Below are positions 1-8,242 of a DNA stretch of 51,106 nucleotides, in pieces. How positions within the stretch are numbered: the first letter of the stretch is position 1; the number at the start of each line of letters is the position of its first letter. The notes below the pieces were generated by a model. The model did not search any database. It was not told the DNA's origin and saw only the letters and a list, made by a program, of their open reading frames with translations. Origin of the DNA: an uncultured Chloroflexota bacterium. Lineage in GTDB: Bacteria > Chloroflexota > Anaerolineae > Anaerolineales > Villigracilaceae. Position numbers and translations under genes: made by a program. The stretch is from positions 1 to 51,106 of the forward strand of contig CAIWRB010000457.1 in NCBI GenBank assembly GCA_903914955.1, written 5' to 3'.

Positions 1-172
1 AGCAAGTTTTCTTGGATAACCAAACCATCGAAATACCGATTTCAAGTTTTGAAGGCCAAAACTGCTCCAAATTTGCCAGAAAATGGCCTTGACATACGCC
101 CAAAAACCTTAACTTGTAAGTGATGGGCTTACAGGTACAAAAAATAATAAGTACGATAAAAAGGAGGCAGGT

Positions 173-418
173 ATGGATACTCCAATTCTACAGACCCAAG
201 AAACCCAATTACGAGCATTACTCGAACGTCTGAGTGCGTATGTAGAACAATTCCATGGTGGCACGGTGGAATTTGTTGCATTCGATGGAAATGTCCTTAA
301 AGTGCGTCTGGGCGGAGCGTGCCTTGACTGTCCACTCCTTCCTTCCACGCTGCATGGGTGGGTTGCAGGGACTGTTCACCAATTCTTCCCAAATGTATCC
401 GTGGTCGAAGAAAAATAA
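173..418 (+). CDS. NifU C-terminal-domain-like protein
   Basis: This 81-residue protein matches the NifU C-terminal (Nfu) scaffold domain, which carries or delivers an Fe-S cluster. A helical N-terminus is followed by the HGGTVEFV motif (residues 28-35) and the paired cysteines C50-x2-C53 in GGACLDCPLLPSTL, which in Nfu proteins bind a bridging cluster. The whole protein is just this domain, the usual size for stand-alone Nfu. A strong AAGGAGG site lies about 5 bases before the ATG. A TTGACA box at 89-94 could be a -35, but no clear -10 follows. A hairpin terminator closes the gene. The family is fairly certain; the client protein is unknown. Confidence 0.85.
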   Translation: MDTPILQTQETQLRALLERLSAYVEQFHGGTVEFVAFDGNVLKVRLGGACLDCPLLPSTLHGWVAGTVHQFFPNVSVVEEK

Positions 419-441
419 CAATTATTAATGGCATGTGGAAT

Positions 442-473
442 GAAAAATCCCCGCGAGTTAGCGGGGATTTTTC
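442..473. terminator. Rho-independent terminator after the NifU-like gene
   Basis: An inverted repeat of about 12 bp (GAAAAATCCCCGC and its complement) surrounds the loop GAGTTA and ends in a T-run. It lies between convergent genes and its A/T flanks are symmetrical, so it could work in both directions. Confidence 0.85.
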
Positions 474-497
474 ATTCTCTTCTCGAATAACCGGTTT

Positions 498-1259
498 TTA
501 TCGATTCGAGAAATACCTAAAAAGCAAGAATCCGCCGGCTGCGATCAGGGCGGCAGCCCAAAAGTAATTTGCAAACTGTAAAAGGGATGCAATTCCAAGA
601 AATCCCATCACACCCAGAACAGCTGCGGGCCAGTATGCCCAACGCATTTTTGCCAGCAATGCGACGAGCAAAAACGTGAGTGCAAGACCGGAAAAGAAAA
701 AGCCAGCTGTTTCAAAACTACCGTATATTCCTGCAGCAATGGTCACTCCGGCGAGAGTGATCAATACTCCGGCAGGGATAAGTGCCCACCAGCGTTCTGC
801 CCGGTCACTAAGATACACCGTAAAAAATGACAGCCCGATACCACCAAGGAAGATCGCGCCGCCAAGGTTCTCAAATCGCTGAGCAACGACAATCATCACA
901 GCAAGCGCAGTCAACACTCCGGCCGGGATGAGCGCCCACCAACGTTCAACACGGCTCGAGAAGTACACCACCCAAAATGAAAGCCCAATACCACCCAGGA
1001 AGACCGCACCTCCAAATTCGCTTAGCGATTTGGGGAGCAATATCAACGTGCCAAGACCGACCAATGTAAAGCCGGGAATCGCACTCCACCAATGCCCGCC
1101 AAAAAGCAAGGTCAGAAATATTAACCCAGTTGCAAGGAATAACCCGCCCCAAAAGAGCTTTGAGCCATCTTTCAGGATACCCATGGCTTGCGCCAACGCA
1201 AGCCCACCCCCCACCAGAAGTAAAAACCCAAACACAATTCGCGGATCAAATCGTTTCAT
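498..1259 (-). CDS. polytopic membrane protein with four internal repeats
   Basis: A 253-residue, almost wholly hydrophobic protein of unknown function. It is built from four units of about 50 residues. Units two and three are near identical, sharing GGxxFLGGIGLSF at about 83-95 and 133-145 and ERWWALIPAGVL at about 105-116 and 155-166. The outer units, about 38-70 and 183-220, are diverged copies with HWWSAIPG and RWAYWPAAVLG. This implies about eight membrane segments that arose by duplication. It is the last gene of a three-gene minus-strand operon with a LiaF-like and a DUF5668-like protein, so a role in envelope sensing is plausible but only inferred. AAAGGA precedes the ATG. Confidence 0.6.
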   Translation of the reverse strand: MKRFDPRIVFGFLLLVGGGLALAQAMGILKDGSKLFWGGLFLATGLIFLTLLFGGHWWSAIPGFTLVGLGTLILLPKSLSEFGGAVFLGGIGLSFWVVYFSSRVERWWALIPAGVLTALAVMIVVAQRFENLGGAIFLGGIGLSFFTVYLSDRAERWWALIPAGVLITLAGVTIAAGIYGSFETAGFFFSGLALTFLLVALLAKMRWAYWPAAVLGVMGFLGIASLLQFANYFWAAALIAAGGFLLFRYFSNR

Positions 1260-1271
1260 TTTATATCCTTT

Positions 1272-2069
1272 CTATCGAACACGGATCGAGGCAGCGCCTG
1301 CATCAATGGTCATATCCACTGAATTTGCTGCTGAATCAAAATCGGGAGATTGATAATATCCACCACTACGCGGGAAGCGGGATTCGTCAATTTTCAGATC
1401 TGCCGCGCCAATGGAAGCGCGGATCCGAGCAGACAGTCCATCAGGCACGATCACTTCCAGAGAGGCCGCGCCAAGATCGAGGTCCGCTTTGAAGCGGCCT
1501 TTTGAAGGCAGAGTCAATTTTGTTTCGCTCGCGCCTGTATCCAGATCCAAAGCGGTAAGGTTCATGTCACGCAGATCGATCTCTGATTTATTCGCGCCCA
1601 GATTTAAATCCAACGCAATCGGGATATTTGCATTAAGGGCAACATCCCAATCTAGGCGGGAGTATGGCCCAAAGAACGGGAAATCCACCGCGCTTTTTGC
1701 GGGTCTCATACGGACCTCAAGCCTGTCTCCATTTCGGTTCGCTTTGTGATCCATCCCGCCCGCAAAGGAACCGTGCACGATTTCATTTTCATTCGCGCCG
1801 CTATGAATTTTCAATTCACCCGCGCCGTGGCTAAGCTTGAGATCAACCGAGGATGCTGCCTGCAGATCGATGGAAGCATTCTGAGTTTCAACATTCCCGC
1901 GAAGGAAAACGCCAACGAGTACCCATGCTCCAGCACCTAGTAAGGCGATCGGCCAAAACAGATCCATGAGCGAAGCACCGTTCGGAAGTCTAACTCCCAT
2001 GGCGTTGGCAAGCATCAGGCTACCTATTAGCAGAAGAACTAAACCCCAGACGAATTGATTGCGACCCAT
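1272..2069 (-). CDS. LiaF-like / toast-rack membrane protein
   Basis: The protein has 265 residues: two N-terminal membrane segments (about 8-25 and 37-56), then a soluble beta-rich domain of short alternating repeats such as SSVDLKLSHGAGELKI, TALDLDTGASETKLTL and GAASLEVIVP. That layout resembles LiaF and DUF4097-type beta-solenoid domains, which act in cell-envelope stress sensing. The start follows the upstream stop with one base between, with an AAAGGAG site inside the end of that gene, so translation is probably coupled. The fold class is well supported; the signal sensed is not known. Confidence 0.65.
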   Translation of the reverse strand: MGRNQFVWGLVLLLIGSLMLANAMGVRLPNGASLMDLFWPIALLGAGAWVLVGVFLRGNVETQNASIDLQAASSVDLKLSHGAGELKIHSGANENEIVHGSFAGGMDHKANRNGDRLEVRMRPAKSAVDFPFFGPYSRLDWDVALNANIPIALDLNLGANKSEIDLRDMNLTALDLDTGASETKLTLPSKGRFKADLDLGAASLEVIVPDGLSARIRASIGAADLKIDESRFPRSGGYYQSPDFDSAANSVDMTIDAGAASIRVR

Positions 2070-2070
2070 T

Positions 2071-2601
2071 TTATTCTCCTTTGTTACGAAACGAGCGGTA
2101 AAGTCCGCTGCCTAGAACCCAAACACCAAGTAAGATCAACAGGATCGCGGGACCAAAACTACCCAGTAATGTCCAGCCGCCAAAAAAGGAAGAAAATACG
2201 AGGAATAACACCGCGCTGATGACCATCAAATTAATGCCATGTTTAATATTATGCGCAGTATTGTCTCCGAGGATGCCTGCCAGAACGGTTCCCACGCCGA
2301 CAAAGCCTGGGATGAGCGCCCACATATATGACCATGATGAAAAGTTTTCAGTAACTTGCTGATAATAGAAAATCCCGCCAAGTCCGGCGACGATCGCGGC
2401 AGGCACGGACATGCCGGGCTGACCCAGCACCAGTCCGAAAATAAAGATCCCGCCGCCGATCAAAAGCATATTAACAGGCCATCTGGTATATTGTTCGAAA
2501 ATATTGTGGAACGCGGGCACACTTTTATCCATAAGAAACCACGAGCCAAGTAAAATGAGGATGACACCGAGAGCCAATTGGGAACGACCTTGTTTATTCA
2601 T
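2071..2601 (-). CDS. DUF5668-like small membrane protein
   Basis: A 176-residue protein with about six membrane segments. Its N-terminus (QLALGVILILLGSWFLMD) resembles the LiaI/DUF5668 transmembrane module and parallels the N-termini of the two following genes, which suggests that the operon arose by duplication. It is the first gene of the minus-strand operon, with AGGAGAATGAAAT before the ATG. No catalytic residues are visible. Function is not known. Its place ahead of a LiaF-like protein suggests a role in envelope homeostasis, which is inference. Confidence 0.6.
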   Translation of the reverse strand: MNKQGRSQLALGVILILLGSWFLMDKSVPAFHNIFEQYTRWPVNMLLIGGGIFIFGLVLGQPGMSVPAAIVAGLGGIFYYQQVTENFSSWSYMWALIPGFVGVGTVLAGILGDNTAHNIKHGINLMVISAVLFLVFSSFFGGWTLLGSFGPAILLILLGVWVLGSGLYRSFRNKGE

Positions 2602-2723
2602 ATTTCATTCTCCTTAATAAGATTTCAATATAAGTTTATTACTTTCTCCGGCATAATAAAGTCCTTCCAGATATACGGGTAAATGCGAAAAAAGTTGTGA
2701 GAGGAATGGCATAAACTCAAATT

Positions 2724-3662
2724 TTATTTACTTTCTCTACACCATTCAATCGTGGCGCGCATTGCATCTTTCAAGGAAGTCCCCTGCCAGCCGAAAGCTT
2801 TCTCAGCCTTGCTCGAATCCATGATGAACGGCTTATCCCATTCGTAGAGCATCTCCACAGATTCTCGCAAAGTTGGCATAAATAAACCCAGCATACTTAA
2901 CATCATCTTGCCAGCGGCCATAAATTTGACTTTGTGACCCAGCACATCTTCCATGACCTTGACTAGATCAATTTGTGTTATGGGAGCGGGAGATGGAGTA
3001 AACCAAATTTGCCCAAGCGCTTCTTCGCGCGTTCCGAGCGTTGCCAAAAGTTTTCCAAAATCAGCAATATAAGAAAAAGTGTGCGGCTGATCTGTTCGTC
3101 CAAGCAAATTTATAGATTTTCCTTCCAATGCAGGGCGAATGGCAAAAGAGGTAACTGCTATATCATCGGGACCAAAAAAGTTGGAGGCACGCCCAATCGC
3201 GGCGCGAACTTTACCCGCGCGATGAGCTTCCATAACGGCAGTTGACATCTCAGCACGTACCTTTCCTTTTTTTGTATGTGGCTGATAAGGCAGATCCTCG
3301 CCGATAGCGTGACCGTTTGTGTCGCCATACATATAAAGATTATCGCCGACAATGAATTTCGCACCATTGGTCGAGACAGCATCAAGAATTGCTTTCTGCA
3401 TTGGAGGAAATTTTTCAGCCCACTCGTGATATTGCGGCTGAGCGCATTGATATACTGCAGCTGCACCTCTGGTCACTTCAAGGTTATGTTTTGTATCGTA
3501 GGCATCGCCCTGAACAATTTCAACACCGGCAGGGATGCGAGAATCCGCTTTCCCTGAATGACTGACCATACGGACTGGTTTGCCCAATCTTATTAATTCG
3601 CGCGCCGTCCACTTACCGAGCGCGCCAGTACCGAAAATTACGTGCAATTCATTTTGTGTCAT
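2724..3662 (-). CDS. NAD(P)-dependent epimerase/dehydratase-like oxidoreductase
   Basis: This 312-residue protein is an extended SDR-type Rossmann protein. The nucleotide-binding glycine motif G11-x-G13-x2-G16 lies right at the N-terminus. Later blocks, KFIVGDNLYMYGD, AAIGRASNFFGP and HTFSYIADFGKLLATLG, fit NAD-dependent epimerases and nucleoside-sugar-like SDRs. The usual YxxxK pair is not obvious, although K132-K133 follow the YMYGD segment, so the reaction is uncertain. It lies 26 bases downstream of a TetR-family gene on the same strand and is probably repressed by it, which would suit a catabolic or detoxifying oxidoreductase. Confidence 0.75.
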   Translation of the reverse strand: MTQNELHVIFGTGALGKWTARELIRLGKPVRMVSHSGKADSRIPAGVEIVQGDAYDTKHNLEVTRGAAAVYQCAQPQYHEWAEKFPPMQKAILDAVSTNGAKFIVGDNLYMYGDTNGHAIGEDLPYQPHTKKGKVRAEMSTAVMEAHRAGKVRAAIGRASNFFGPDDIAVTSFAIRPALEGKSINLLGRTDQPHTFSYIADFGKLLATLGTREEALGQIWFTPSPAPITQIDLVKVMEDVLGHKVKFMAAGKMMLSMLGLFMPTLRESVEMLYEWDKPFIMDSSKAEKAFGWQGTSLKDAMRATIEWCRESK

Positions 3663-3688
3663 TTTAATATTCCTTGTCTGATTTTTAT

Positions 3689-4381
3689 TTATTGACCTGT
3701 ATATTGATTTACCATTGTGGCAATTTCGCGACGGAAGATCTCACCAGGGTCGGTAAAAAAAGATGGCAATTGGCCGCCCAGCTCAAGCATCACCAAGCCA
3801 TGTACGCGACTCCATACAACATATGCGGTATACAAAACTTCGGTTTCGATAGTATTCCCTGTAAATTGTTTCCACGTTTCAAGCATCGACTTTAATTTGG
3901 CGGACAACTTCGCAAATCTATCCAATCGCAAATTGCCTTCGTCATAAAGAACTTGAACGGTCTCGATCAGCGGCAAAAGCGCCCAGGCAGCAGCGGGAAT
4001 AGTGGTATCTTCGGGTGCAACATAATCAGAAAGCGGGGTACCAAAGATAAGTTGATAGCGCTGCGGATACTGGATTGCCCAATCACGGTATGCGATACCC
4101 AAGGCAAAAAGGAGAGTCCCACCATCTTTTTTGGGCGGATTTTCCAAAGTGAATTTTTGCGAATCCCCTAAGGAAGTGTACGCATCCACGATGAGCGCAG
4201 TGACCAGATGATCTCGACTGGGAAAATAGTTATAGATGGCGGGTGCGGTGATCTTTAACTCGCGCGCAATCGCCCGCAGGGATAAAGCGGATGCACCAAG
4301 TTCAGCGGCTTGTTTCCACGCAGTTTCCTTGATGGCCTCCTGTAAATTCGGGATCTGTTTTTTGAGTGTCGGCCTAACCAT
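3689..4381 (-). CDS. TetR/AcrR-family transcriptional regulator
   Basis: A 230-residue TetR-type repressor. The N-terminal helix-turn-helix is at about 33-55 (SLRAIARELKITAPAIYNYF), followed by FPSRDHLVTAL. The C-terminal ligand domain resembles the TetR_C_13/WHG group (AIQYPQRYQLIFGTPL). The gene leads the operon that includes the oxidoreductase downstream. AAGGAGTCAAC precedes the ATG, and paired TACAGnGTAAA sites just upstream are the likely autoregulatory operator. The ligand is unknown. Confidence 0.9.
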   Translation of the reverse strand: MVRPTLKKQIPNLQEAIKETAWKQAAELGASALSLRAIARELKITAPAIYNYFPSRDHLVTALIVDAYTSLGDSQKFTLENPPKKDGGTLLFALGIAYRDWAIQYPQRYQLIFGTPLSDYVAPEDTTIPAAAWALLPLIETVQVLYDEGNLRLDRFAKLSAKLKSMLETWKQFTGNTIETEVLYTAYVVWSRVHGLVMLELGGQLPSFFTDPGEIFRREIATMVNQYTGQ

Positions 4382-4394
4382 GTTGACTCCTTGT

Positions 4395-4428
4395 TTACTT
4401 TACAGCGTAAATATACAGTGTAAAGTAA
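4395..4428. promoter_or_regulatory. candidate TetR operator, overlapping palindrome and tandem sites
   Basis: A perfect 10-bp inverted repeat (TTACTTTACA at 4395-4404, its complement at 4419-4428) contains two same-orientation copies of TACAGnGTAAA at 4401-4411 and 4414-4424, spaced 13 bp apart. The site sits 14 bases ahead of the TetR gene start, the usual place for self-repression. Confidence 0.6.
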
Positions 4429-4445
4429 TTGTTGTCAAGGGTTAT

Positions 4446-4486
4446 AACCAGATCTTCGAGGTCAAAAAAGCTTCGAAGATCTGGTT
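4446..4486. repeat. 14-bp perfect inverted repeat, dispersed-palindrome type
   Basis: AACCAGATCTTCGA at 4446-4459 is exactly complementary to 4473-4486, around an A-rich loop. It overlaps the stop codon of the gene on the minus strand and has no T-run after it on either side. A mobile palindrome, possibly with an mRNA-end role, fits better than a standard terminator. A related AGACCTGACAGG palindrome is at 14457-14496. Confidence 0.6.
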
Positions 4487-5360
4487 AGAGAATCTCTCTT
4501 ACTACAATCCACTCCCCCGTTTGTTTGGGATGCTCCGCTTTTATTAATTTCCCCTGCTCCAACAATTTTTCCAGAGTGCGTTTTACAATTTCATTTTGCC
4601 AGCCAAATATTTTTGAGAGATCTTTTATTTGAGCCGCTCCGACCATGTCAAAATACAATTCCAATAATTTAGCCCGCGCCTGTGTTTCGGTGATGACTCG
4701 CGCCTGTTCGGAAAGGTCGGGGTAGTGCCGCGTGACGATTTCGTAAATATGTGAATAATTCCATGCGCCTGCTTGTGCGACTCCCACTGGCAATATTTTG
4801 AAATCCTTTTGTAATTGCACCAGAGCCTTATTGAATTCAGAATCTTTCGCGTTGGATAATTTAGCTTTCTTCCGCAAATCCAAAGTATTCAATGCGCCGT
4901 TATCCAGCAAAGTTTCGTAGACTTGTTTCGATGCTTGTGTTAAACGTCCTTCGTGATAGGCGATAAGATAATCCTCTTCGGGCGAGCCATAATTTTCAGA
5001 GAGCGCGTAAAAATACGGGGCGATTTCAAGCGAGATCATGGTCGCTTTGCCGCGCAAAATCTTGCCATAATACCAGATCTTTTTATCGAGAGCTTCATCC
5101 TTCCAGCCCCACGTGATGTGACCGGGATCATCATGCTTATCAGCGACGGGTCTTTCGCCTGCGACAGCGCCCCACAGCGACGGCAAATCAATGTCTTTGA
5201 TGGGCCAAAAATAAATGAAACCGCGCGCGTTGATGAAGGTCAATGCCTGAGATGGAGATGACAGCCTTTTCGCGGGAGGCTGACCAGAGGCCCCACCTTG
5301 AGCCTGTCGAAAGGTGCGCGTACGATGTGATTGAAGTTTCTTTAAATTAATTTTTGGCAT
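4485..5360 (-). CDS. AlkZ-related winged-helix protein
   Basis: A 291-residue protein related to the AlkZ/YcaQ winged-helix family of DNA-crosslink glycosylases. The evidence is the GFIYFWPIKDIDLPSLW block (about 47-63), the ADKHDDPGHITWGWKD block (about 73-88) and a C-terminal set of wHTH-like helices (AQIKDLSKIFGW, VKRTLEKLLEQGKLIKAEH). It is shorter than true AlkZ, so enzymatic activity is uncertain. The start at MPKINLKK is preferred because an extension would run into the upstream phosphoesterase gene. Residues 16-28 (TFRQAQGGASGQP) are encoded by a dispersed palindrome inserted in frame, so that part is probably not ancestral. Confidence 0.6.
   Translation of the reverse strand: MPKINLKKLQSHRTRTFRQAQGGASGQPPAKRLSSPSQALTFINARGFIYFWPIKDIDLPSLWGAVAGERPVADKHDDPGHITWGWKDEALDKKIWYYGKILRGKATMISLEIAPYFYALSENYGSPEEDYLIAYHEGRLTQASKQVYETLLDNGALNTLDLRKKAKLSNAKDSEFNKALVQLQKDFKILPVGVAQAGAWNYSHIYEIVTRHYPDLSEQARVITETQARAKLLELYFDMVGAAQIKDLSKIFGWQNEIVKRTLEKLLEQGKLIKAEHPKQTGEWIVVREIL
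5294..5316. repeat. REP-like palindrome inside a coding region
   Basis: CACCTTGAGCCTGTCGAAAGGTG has CACCTT/AAGGTG arms and the core GAGCCTGTCGAA found in dispersed palindromes of many bacteria. On the minus strand it encodes TFRQAQGG near the N-terminus of the AlkZ-related protein, a familiar translation signature of this repeat. Confidence 0.6.
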
Positions 5361-5379
5361 ATTTACAATTGTAATGGAG

Positions 5380-6393
5380 TTATTTCCACGGCGCAGCGAT
5401 GAGGGGCGTTTCCGCATCAGCGGCATGACCGAGATACGGCAAGCTCCAGGCCTCGGAGATCGTCTTCAAGATTGAGTAATGCGAGTAGGGCGTTTCGTCT
5501 TGAAAGTTTTCCTTTACTTGCGGAGAGATCAATACAGTTGCGATCCGCCCGCCAGCAAGTTCAGGCAGGCCACAGCAGGAGTGTGCGCCTTGTCCTTCGT
5601 CCCAAGTGATGATAATAAGGTACGGCTCGCCAGTGGACTCGAGCGCAGGAAAAAGCTTTTCGATCTGTTCCTTCAAAAATCCATCTGCGAGGTTGAGCGT
5701 GCAATCATGGGCTGAATAACAAATATCAGGAGTGATGAAGATGAAATTAGGCAAATCGTTGGCGGCTATATCAATATCCATTTGAGTCAGGGGGACAACA
5801 CTCCTTTGACATCTTTCGCTATCCAGGCGGATCGGGTCAAAAAAGATGAATGGATTATGCTTTCTTACATAGCGCAACGTATTTCCTAGGAAACAAGGTT
5901 CAGGCATATCATCCTGATATGTTTTCCAGGTGCGGCCACTTTCCTCGATCAGGTCGGGCAGGCTCTGGGCATTGATATAACAATCCTGAAAATCGCAATC
6001 ATCAACAAGATCAAAGGTGTCACCGCCAATCAAGGAAATATAATTTGGCAGGCTTGGATGCGTTGTTGCATAATGTTGAGTAAGCAGGGTGTAAGAACTG
6101 GCAAGCAGGTTAAAGTACACCATATCCGAGTTGCCAACAACTGTACCAAATTCCTTGTTCTCAAAAATAATGATAACAATATGTGAGAAATTCGGGACAA
6201 GAGGTACAGAAGTGGAAGTGGGCACGATGGTTGAAGTCGGCGCGGGCGTTTCGCTCGGAACTGCCACAGGCGGGAGAGTAGGTGGAAAAATCGTCGGTGC
6301 TGACTCTACCAATTTGGGTTGGCAGGCACAGACAAGAAAAGAGGCGATGATCGTCATCTGAAATATTCGATTAATTTTGTTCATGGCCTTCAT
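5380..6393 (-). CDS. lipoprotein phosphoesterase (acid phosphatase/phospholipase C-like)
   Basis: The 337-residue protein has a signal peptide ending in a lipobox-like VCAC (C24) and a Pro/Thr/Ser-rich linker (about 30-66), followed by an alkaline-phosphatase-fold phosphoesterase domain of the AcpA/phospholipase C group. The diagnostic blocks are HIVIIIFENKEF (about 71-82), HYATTHPSLPNYISLIGGDTF and LIIITWDEGQG near the C-terminus. It probably hydrolyses phosphate esters outside the cell while anchored to the membrane. The substrate cannot be told. It is transcribed with the AlkZ-related gene on the minus strand, 19 bases apart. The ATG at 6393 has no strong Shine-Dalgarno, and an in-frame ATG three codons later is an alternative. 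Confidence 0.75.
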   Translation of the reverse strand: MKAMNKINRIFQMTIIASFLVCACQPKLVESAPTIFPPTLPPVAVPSETPAPTSTIVPTSTSVPLVPNFSHIVIIIFENKEFGTVVGNSDMVYFNLLASSYTLLTQHYATTHPSLPNYISLIGGDTFDLVDDCDFQDCYINAQSLPDLIEESGRTWKTYQDDMPEPCFLGNTLRYVRKHNPFIFFDPIRLDSERCQRSVVPLTQMDIDIAANDLPNFIFITPDICYSAHDCTLNLADGFLKEQIEKLFPALESTGEPYLIIITWDEGQGAHSCCGLPELAGGRIATVLISPQVKENFQDETPYSHYSILKTISEAWSLPYLGHAADAETPLIAAPWK

Positions 6394-6404
6394 TATAAAA
6401 TGTT

Positions 6405-6433
6405 TTGATATCGCAATTCAATTTAGGTATTAT
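6405..6433 (+). promoter_or_regulatory. sigma70-type promoter for the cNMP-histidine kinase
   Basis: TTGATA (6405-6410) and TATTAT (6428-6433) are 17 bases apart and lie 65 bases ahead of the kinase ATG. Confidence 0.5.
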
Positions 6434-6498
6434 TCTGGGATAATTCCAAATGGATAATTCCTGTCACCCTCGAGATGACAAGTTTAGGAGAATAAATA

Positions 6499-7665
6499 AT
6501 GACCACAATCCGCACGCCCGCAAAAATCATCCCACGCGCTTTTCCGGGCATATCGCCAGATGAAATGCAGGAAATTATCATGAACAGCCGCATCAAAACC
6601 TATCCGCCAGATACTGTGATTTGTAAGGAAAATGAGGTGGAGTTTACCTTTTATATGATACTGGAAGGGGATTTCAAAGTTACGAAGATAATCAATAATT
6701 CGCAGGATCGTCTGTTGAAAACATTAACTGCAGGGGATTTCTTCGGCGAGATGGCATTGATCCATAACGCACCGCGCGCCGCAACCGTCACCTCGGTTAC
6801 AAGCGCAACTCTTCTGGAACTGGACAAAGATGGATTCAAACGGGTTCTTAAGCATAGTCCCAGCGTATCCATGGCCATGGTCAGCGAGATCAGCAACCGT
6901 CTTCGCCAGAACGATGAGTTGACCATTGAAGATCTACGCATGCGGGCGGCGGAACTGGCAGATGCCTACCAAAGACTCGCTGAACAGGACATGGCGCGAC
7001 ATGAATTTCTTTCAAACGTGGCGCATGAATTACGCACGCCACTAATGGTCGCTAGTGGTTATCTTCATGCTCTCAAAAAAGGGATGGTCTCAAGCGATCA
7101 ACTCGAAAACATTGTAGACACAGTGACACGTAATGTGGATCAAATCGTTACGCTCACGAATGACATTCTCTTCCTGCAGGAGATTGAATTGGTTTTACCT
7201 GAATTCCAATCTGTAAATTTGATGAAAGTGGCAGAGGAAGTTGTAAAATCATATCAAGACAAAGCGCAGGCAAAACTGGTAACGTTGACAATAAAGCACG
7301 GCCGCAACATTTCCGCCGTGCAGGGCGATAAACACTCGCTTCAACGAGCGGTCACGGCATTGGTAGACAATGCCATTAAATTTAGCAATACAAATGGAAA
7401 TGTGGAAATTTATTTTTCAGAAAATGGAACGCGCGCGAGCATTTCTGTGGAAGATCACGGCATCGGCATCGCCCCGGAGATCCGTCCACGCATCTTTGAC
7501 AGGTTCGCACATCTTGAAAAAAACGGAAACGAACTTTACGGTGGTCTTGGTATCGGGCTTTCCATTACAAAACAGGTCATTCAACAACATAATGGTTCGC
7601 TGGAAGTGGACAGCAAGCTGGGCATGGGAAGCAGGTTCACGATCTCACTGATGAAGTGGCAGTAA
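6499..7665 (+). CDS. cyclic-nucleotide-binding-domain histidine kinase
   Basis: A 388-residue soluble sensor kinase. Residues about 12-135 form a CRP-like cyclic-nucleotide-binding domain with phosphate-binding cassette FFGEMALIHNAPRAATV (81-97, R93). A short coiled coil (about 140-165) leads to the HisKA domain with phosphoacceptor H176 in NVAHELRTP. The ATPase domain shows the N-box (DNAIKF, about 290), the G1 box DHGIGI (319-324) and the G2 box GGLGIGLSI (348-356). There is no membrane segment and no adjacent response regulator, so it is an orphan kinase likely to sense an intracellular nucleotide or another small ligand. AGGAGAATAAATA lies just before the ATG. The 3' end overlaps the convergent NUDIX gene by 29 bases. 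Confidence 0.9.
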   Translation: MTTIRTPAKIIPRAFPGISPDEMQEIIMNSRIKTYPPDTVICKENEVEFTFYMILEGDFKVTKIINNSQDRLLKTLTAGDFFGEMALIHNAPRAATVTSVTSATLLELDKDGFKRVLKHSPSVSMAMVSEISNRLRQNDELTIEDLRMRAAELADAYQRLAEQDMARHEFLSNVAHELRTPLMVASGYLHALKKGMVSSDQLENIVDTVTRNVDQIVTLTNDILFLQEIELVLPEFQSVNLMKVAEEVVKSYQDKAQAKLVTLTIKHGRNISAVQGDKHSLQRAVTALVDNAIKFSNTNGNVEIYFSENGTRASISVEDHGIGIAPEIRPRIFDRFAHLEKNGNELYGGLGIGLSITKQVIQQHNGSLEVDSKLGMGSRFTISLMKWQ

Positions 7666-8152
7666 ATACTACCATCAACTCATCATTTTCATCATAATAA
7701 GATCGTGCTGAAAATGGCGGATCACCACGCTGCATGTTGTGGATTCGATCAAGCAGAACGGGCAAATCTTCCACCGCTGGAAGATGTAGAATCGCTTCTT
7801 TTGTCACCCATTCAACTCCTCCCTCTTCACTGGCTTTGATCTCACCCTGAGTATTTTCCCCGCAAAAAACAAACAGACAGATTCCCGTTTCACCGGCATC
7901 CACAAAGACCGTGCCGCACAACCATAGATCTGCTGTCAGCCCCGTTTCTTCCAGCAGTTCGCGCTGCGCTGAAGCAAGCACATCCTCACCGCGCTCCACG
8001 TGACCGCCGATGCCATTGTATTTCCCCGCCCACAATCTCTTGGTCGGCGCACCTTTAATTAACAGATACTCATTCCCTTGGCGGGCAAAGATCGCCGTGC
8101 GGGGAATGAACATGTATCTATCTTTCGTTATACCCTGGTCAGATTTTGGCAT
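7637..8152 (-). CDS. NUDIX hydrolase
   Basis: This 171-residue protein has a clear Nudix box from G50 to L72 (GHVERGEDVLASAQ then RELLEETGL), which binds Mg2+ and cleaves nucleoside diphosphates linked to another group. GKYNGIGGHVE resembles MutT/8-oxo-dGTPase and ADP-ribose-type members, but the substrate cannot be read from sequence. The ATG directly follows a dispersed inverted repeat and has no clear ribosome site. An internal ATG at codon 14 (MFIPRTAIF) is a reasonable alternative start. Confidence 0.9.
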   Translation of the reverse strand: MPKSDQGITKDRYMFIPRTAIFARQGNEYLLIKGAPTKRLWAGKYNGIGGHVERGEDVLASAQRELLEETGLTADLWLCGTVFVDAGETGICLFVFCGENTQGEIKASEEGGVEWVTKEAILHLPAVEDLPVLLDRIHNMQRGDPPFSARSYYDENDELMVVFTATSSVRS

Positions 8153-8160
8153 AAAAAAAA

Positions 8161-8231
8161 CGCCACAGAGATCACACAGTTCACTGAGATTTTAAGAGAA
8201 TTTCTCTGTGTTCTTTGTGCGCTCTGTGGCG
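8161..8231. repeat. dispersed inverted repeat (CGCCACAGAG family)
   Basis: CGCCACAGAG at 8161-8170 pairs with CTCTGTGGCG at about 8222-8231. Between them are more CTCTGTG/CACAGAG-like words. It lies between two minus-strand genes and fills most of the spacer. The words resemble dispersed intergenic repeats seen in environmental bacterial genomes, which is a recollection and was not searched. Confidence 0.55.
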
Positions 8232-8242
8232 GAAAGAATTTA

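Noticed and set aside
5361-5426. N-terminal extension of the AlkZ-related protein
   Set aside because: It would overlap the end of the phosphoesterase gene. MPKINLKK is a better start.
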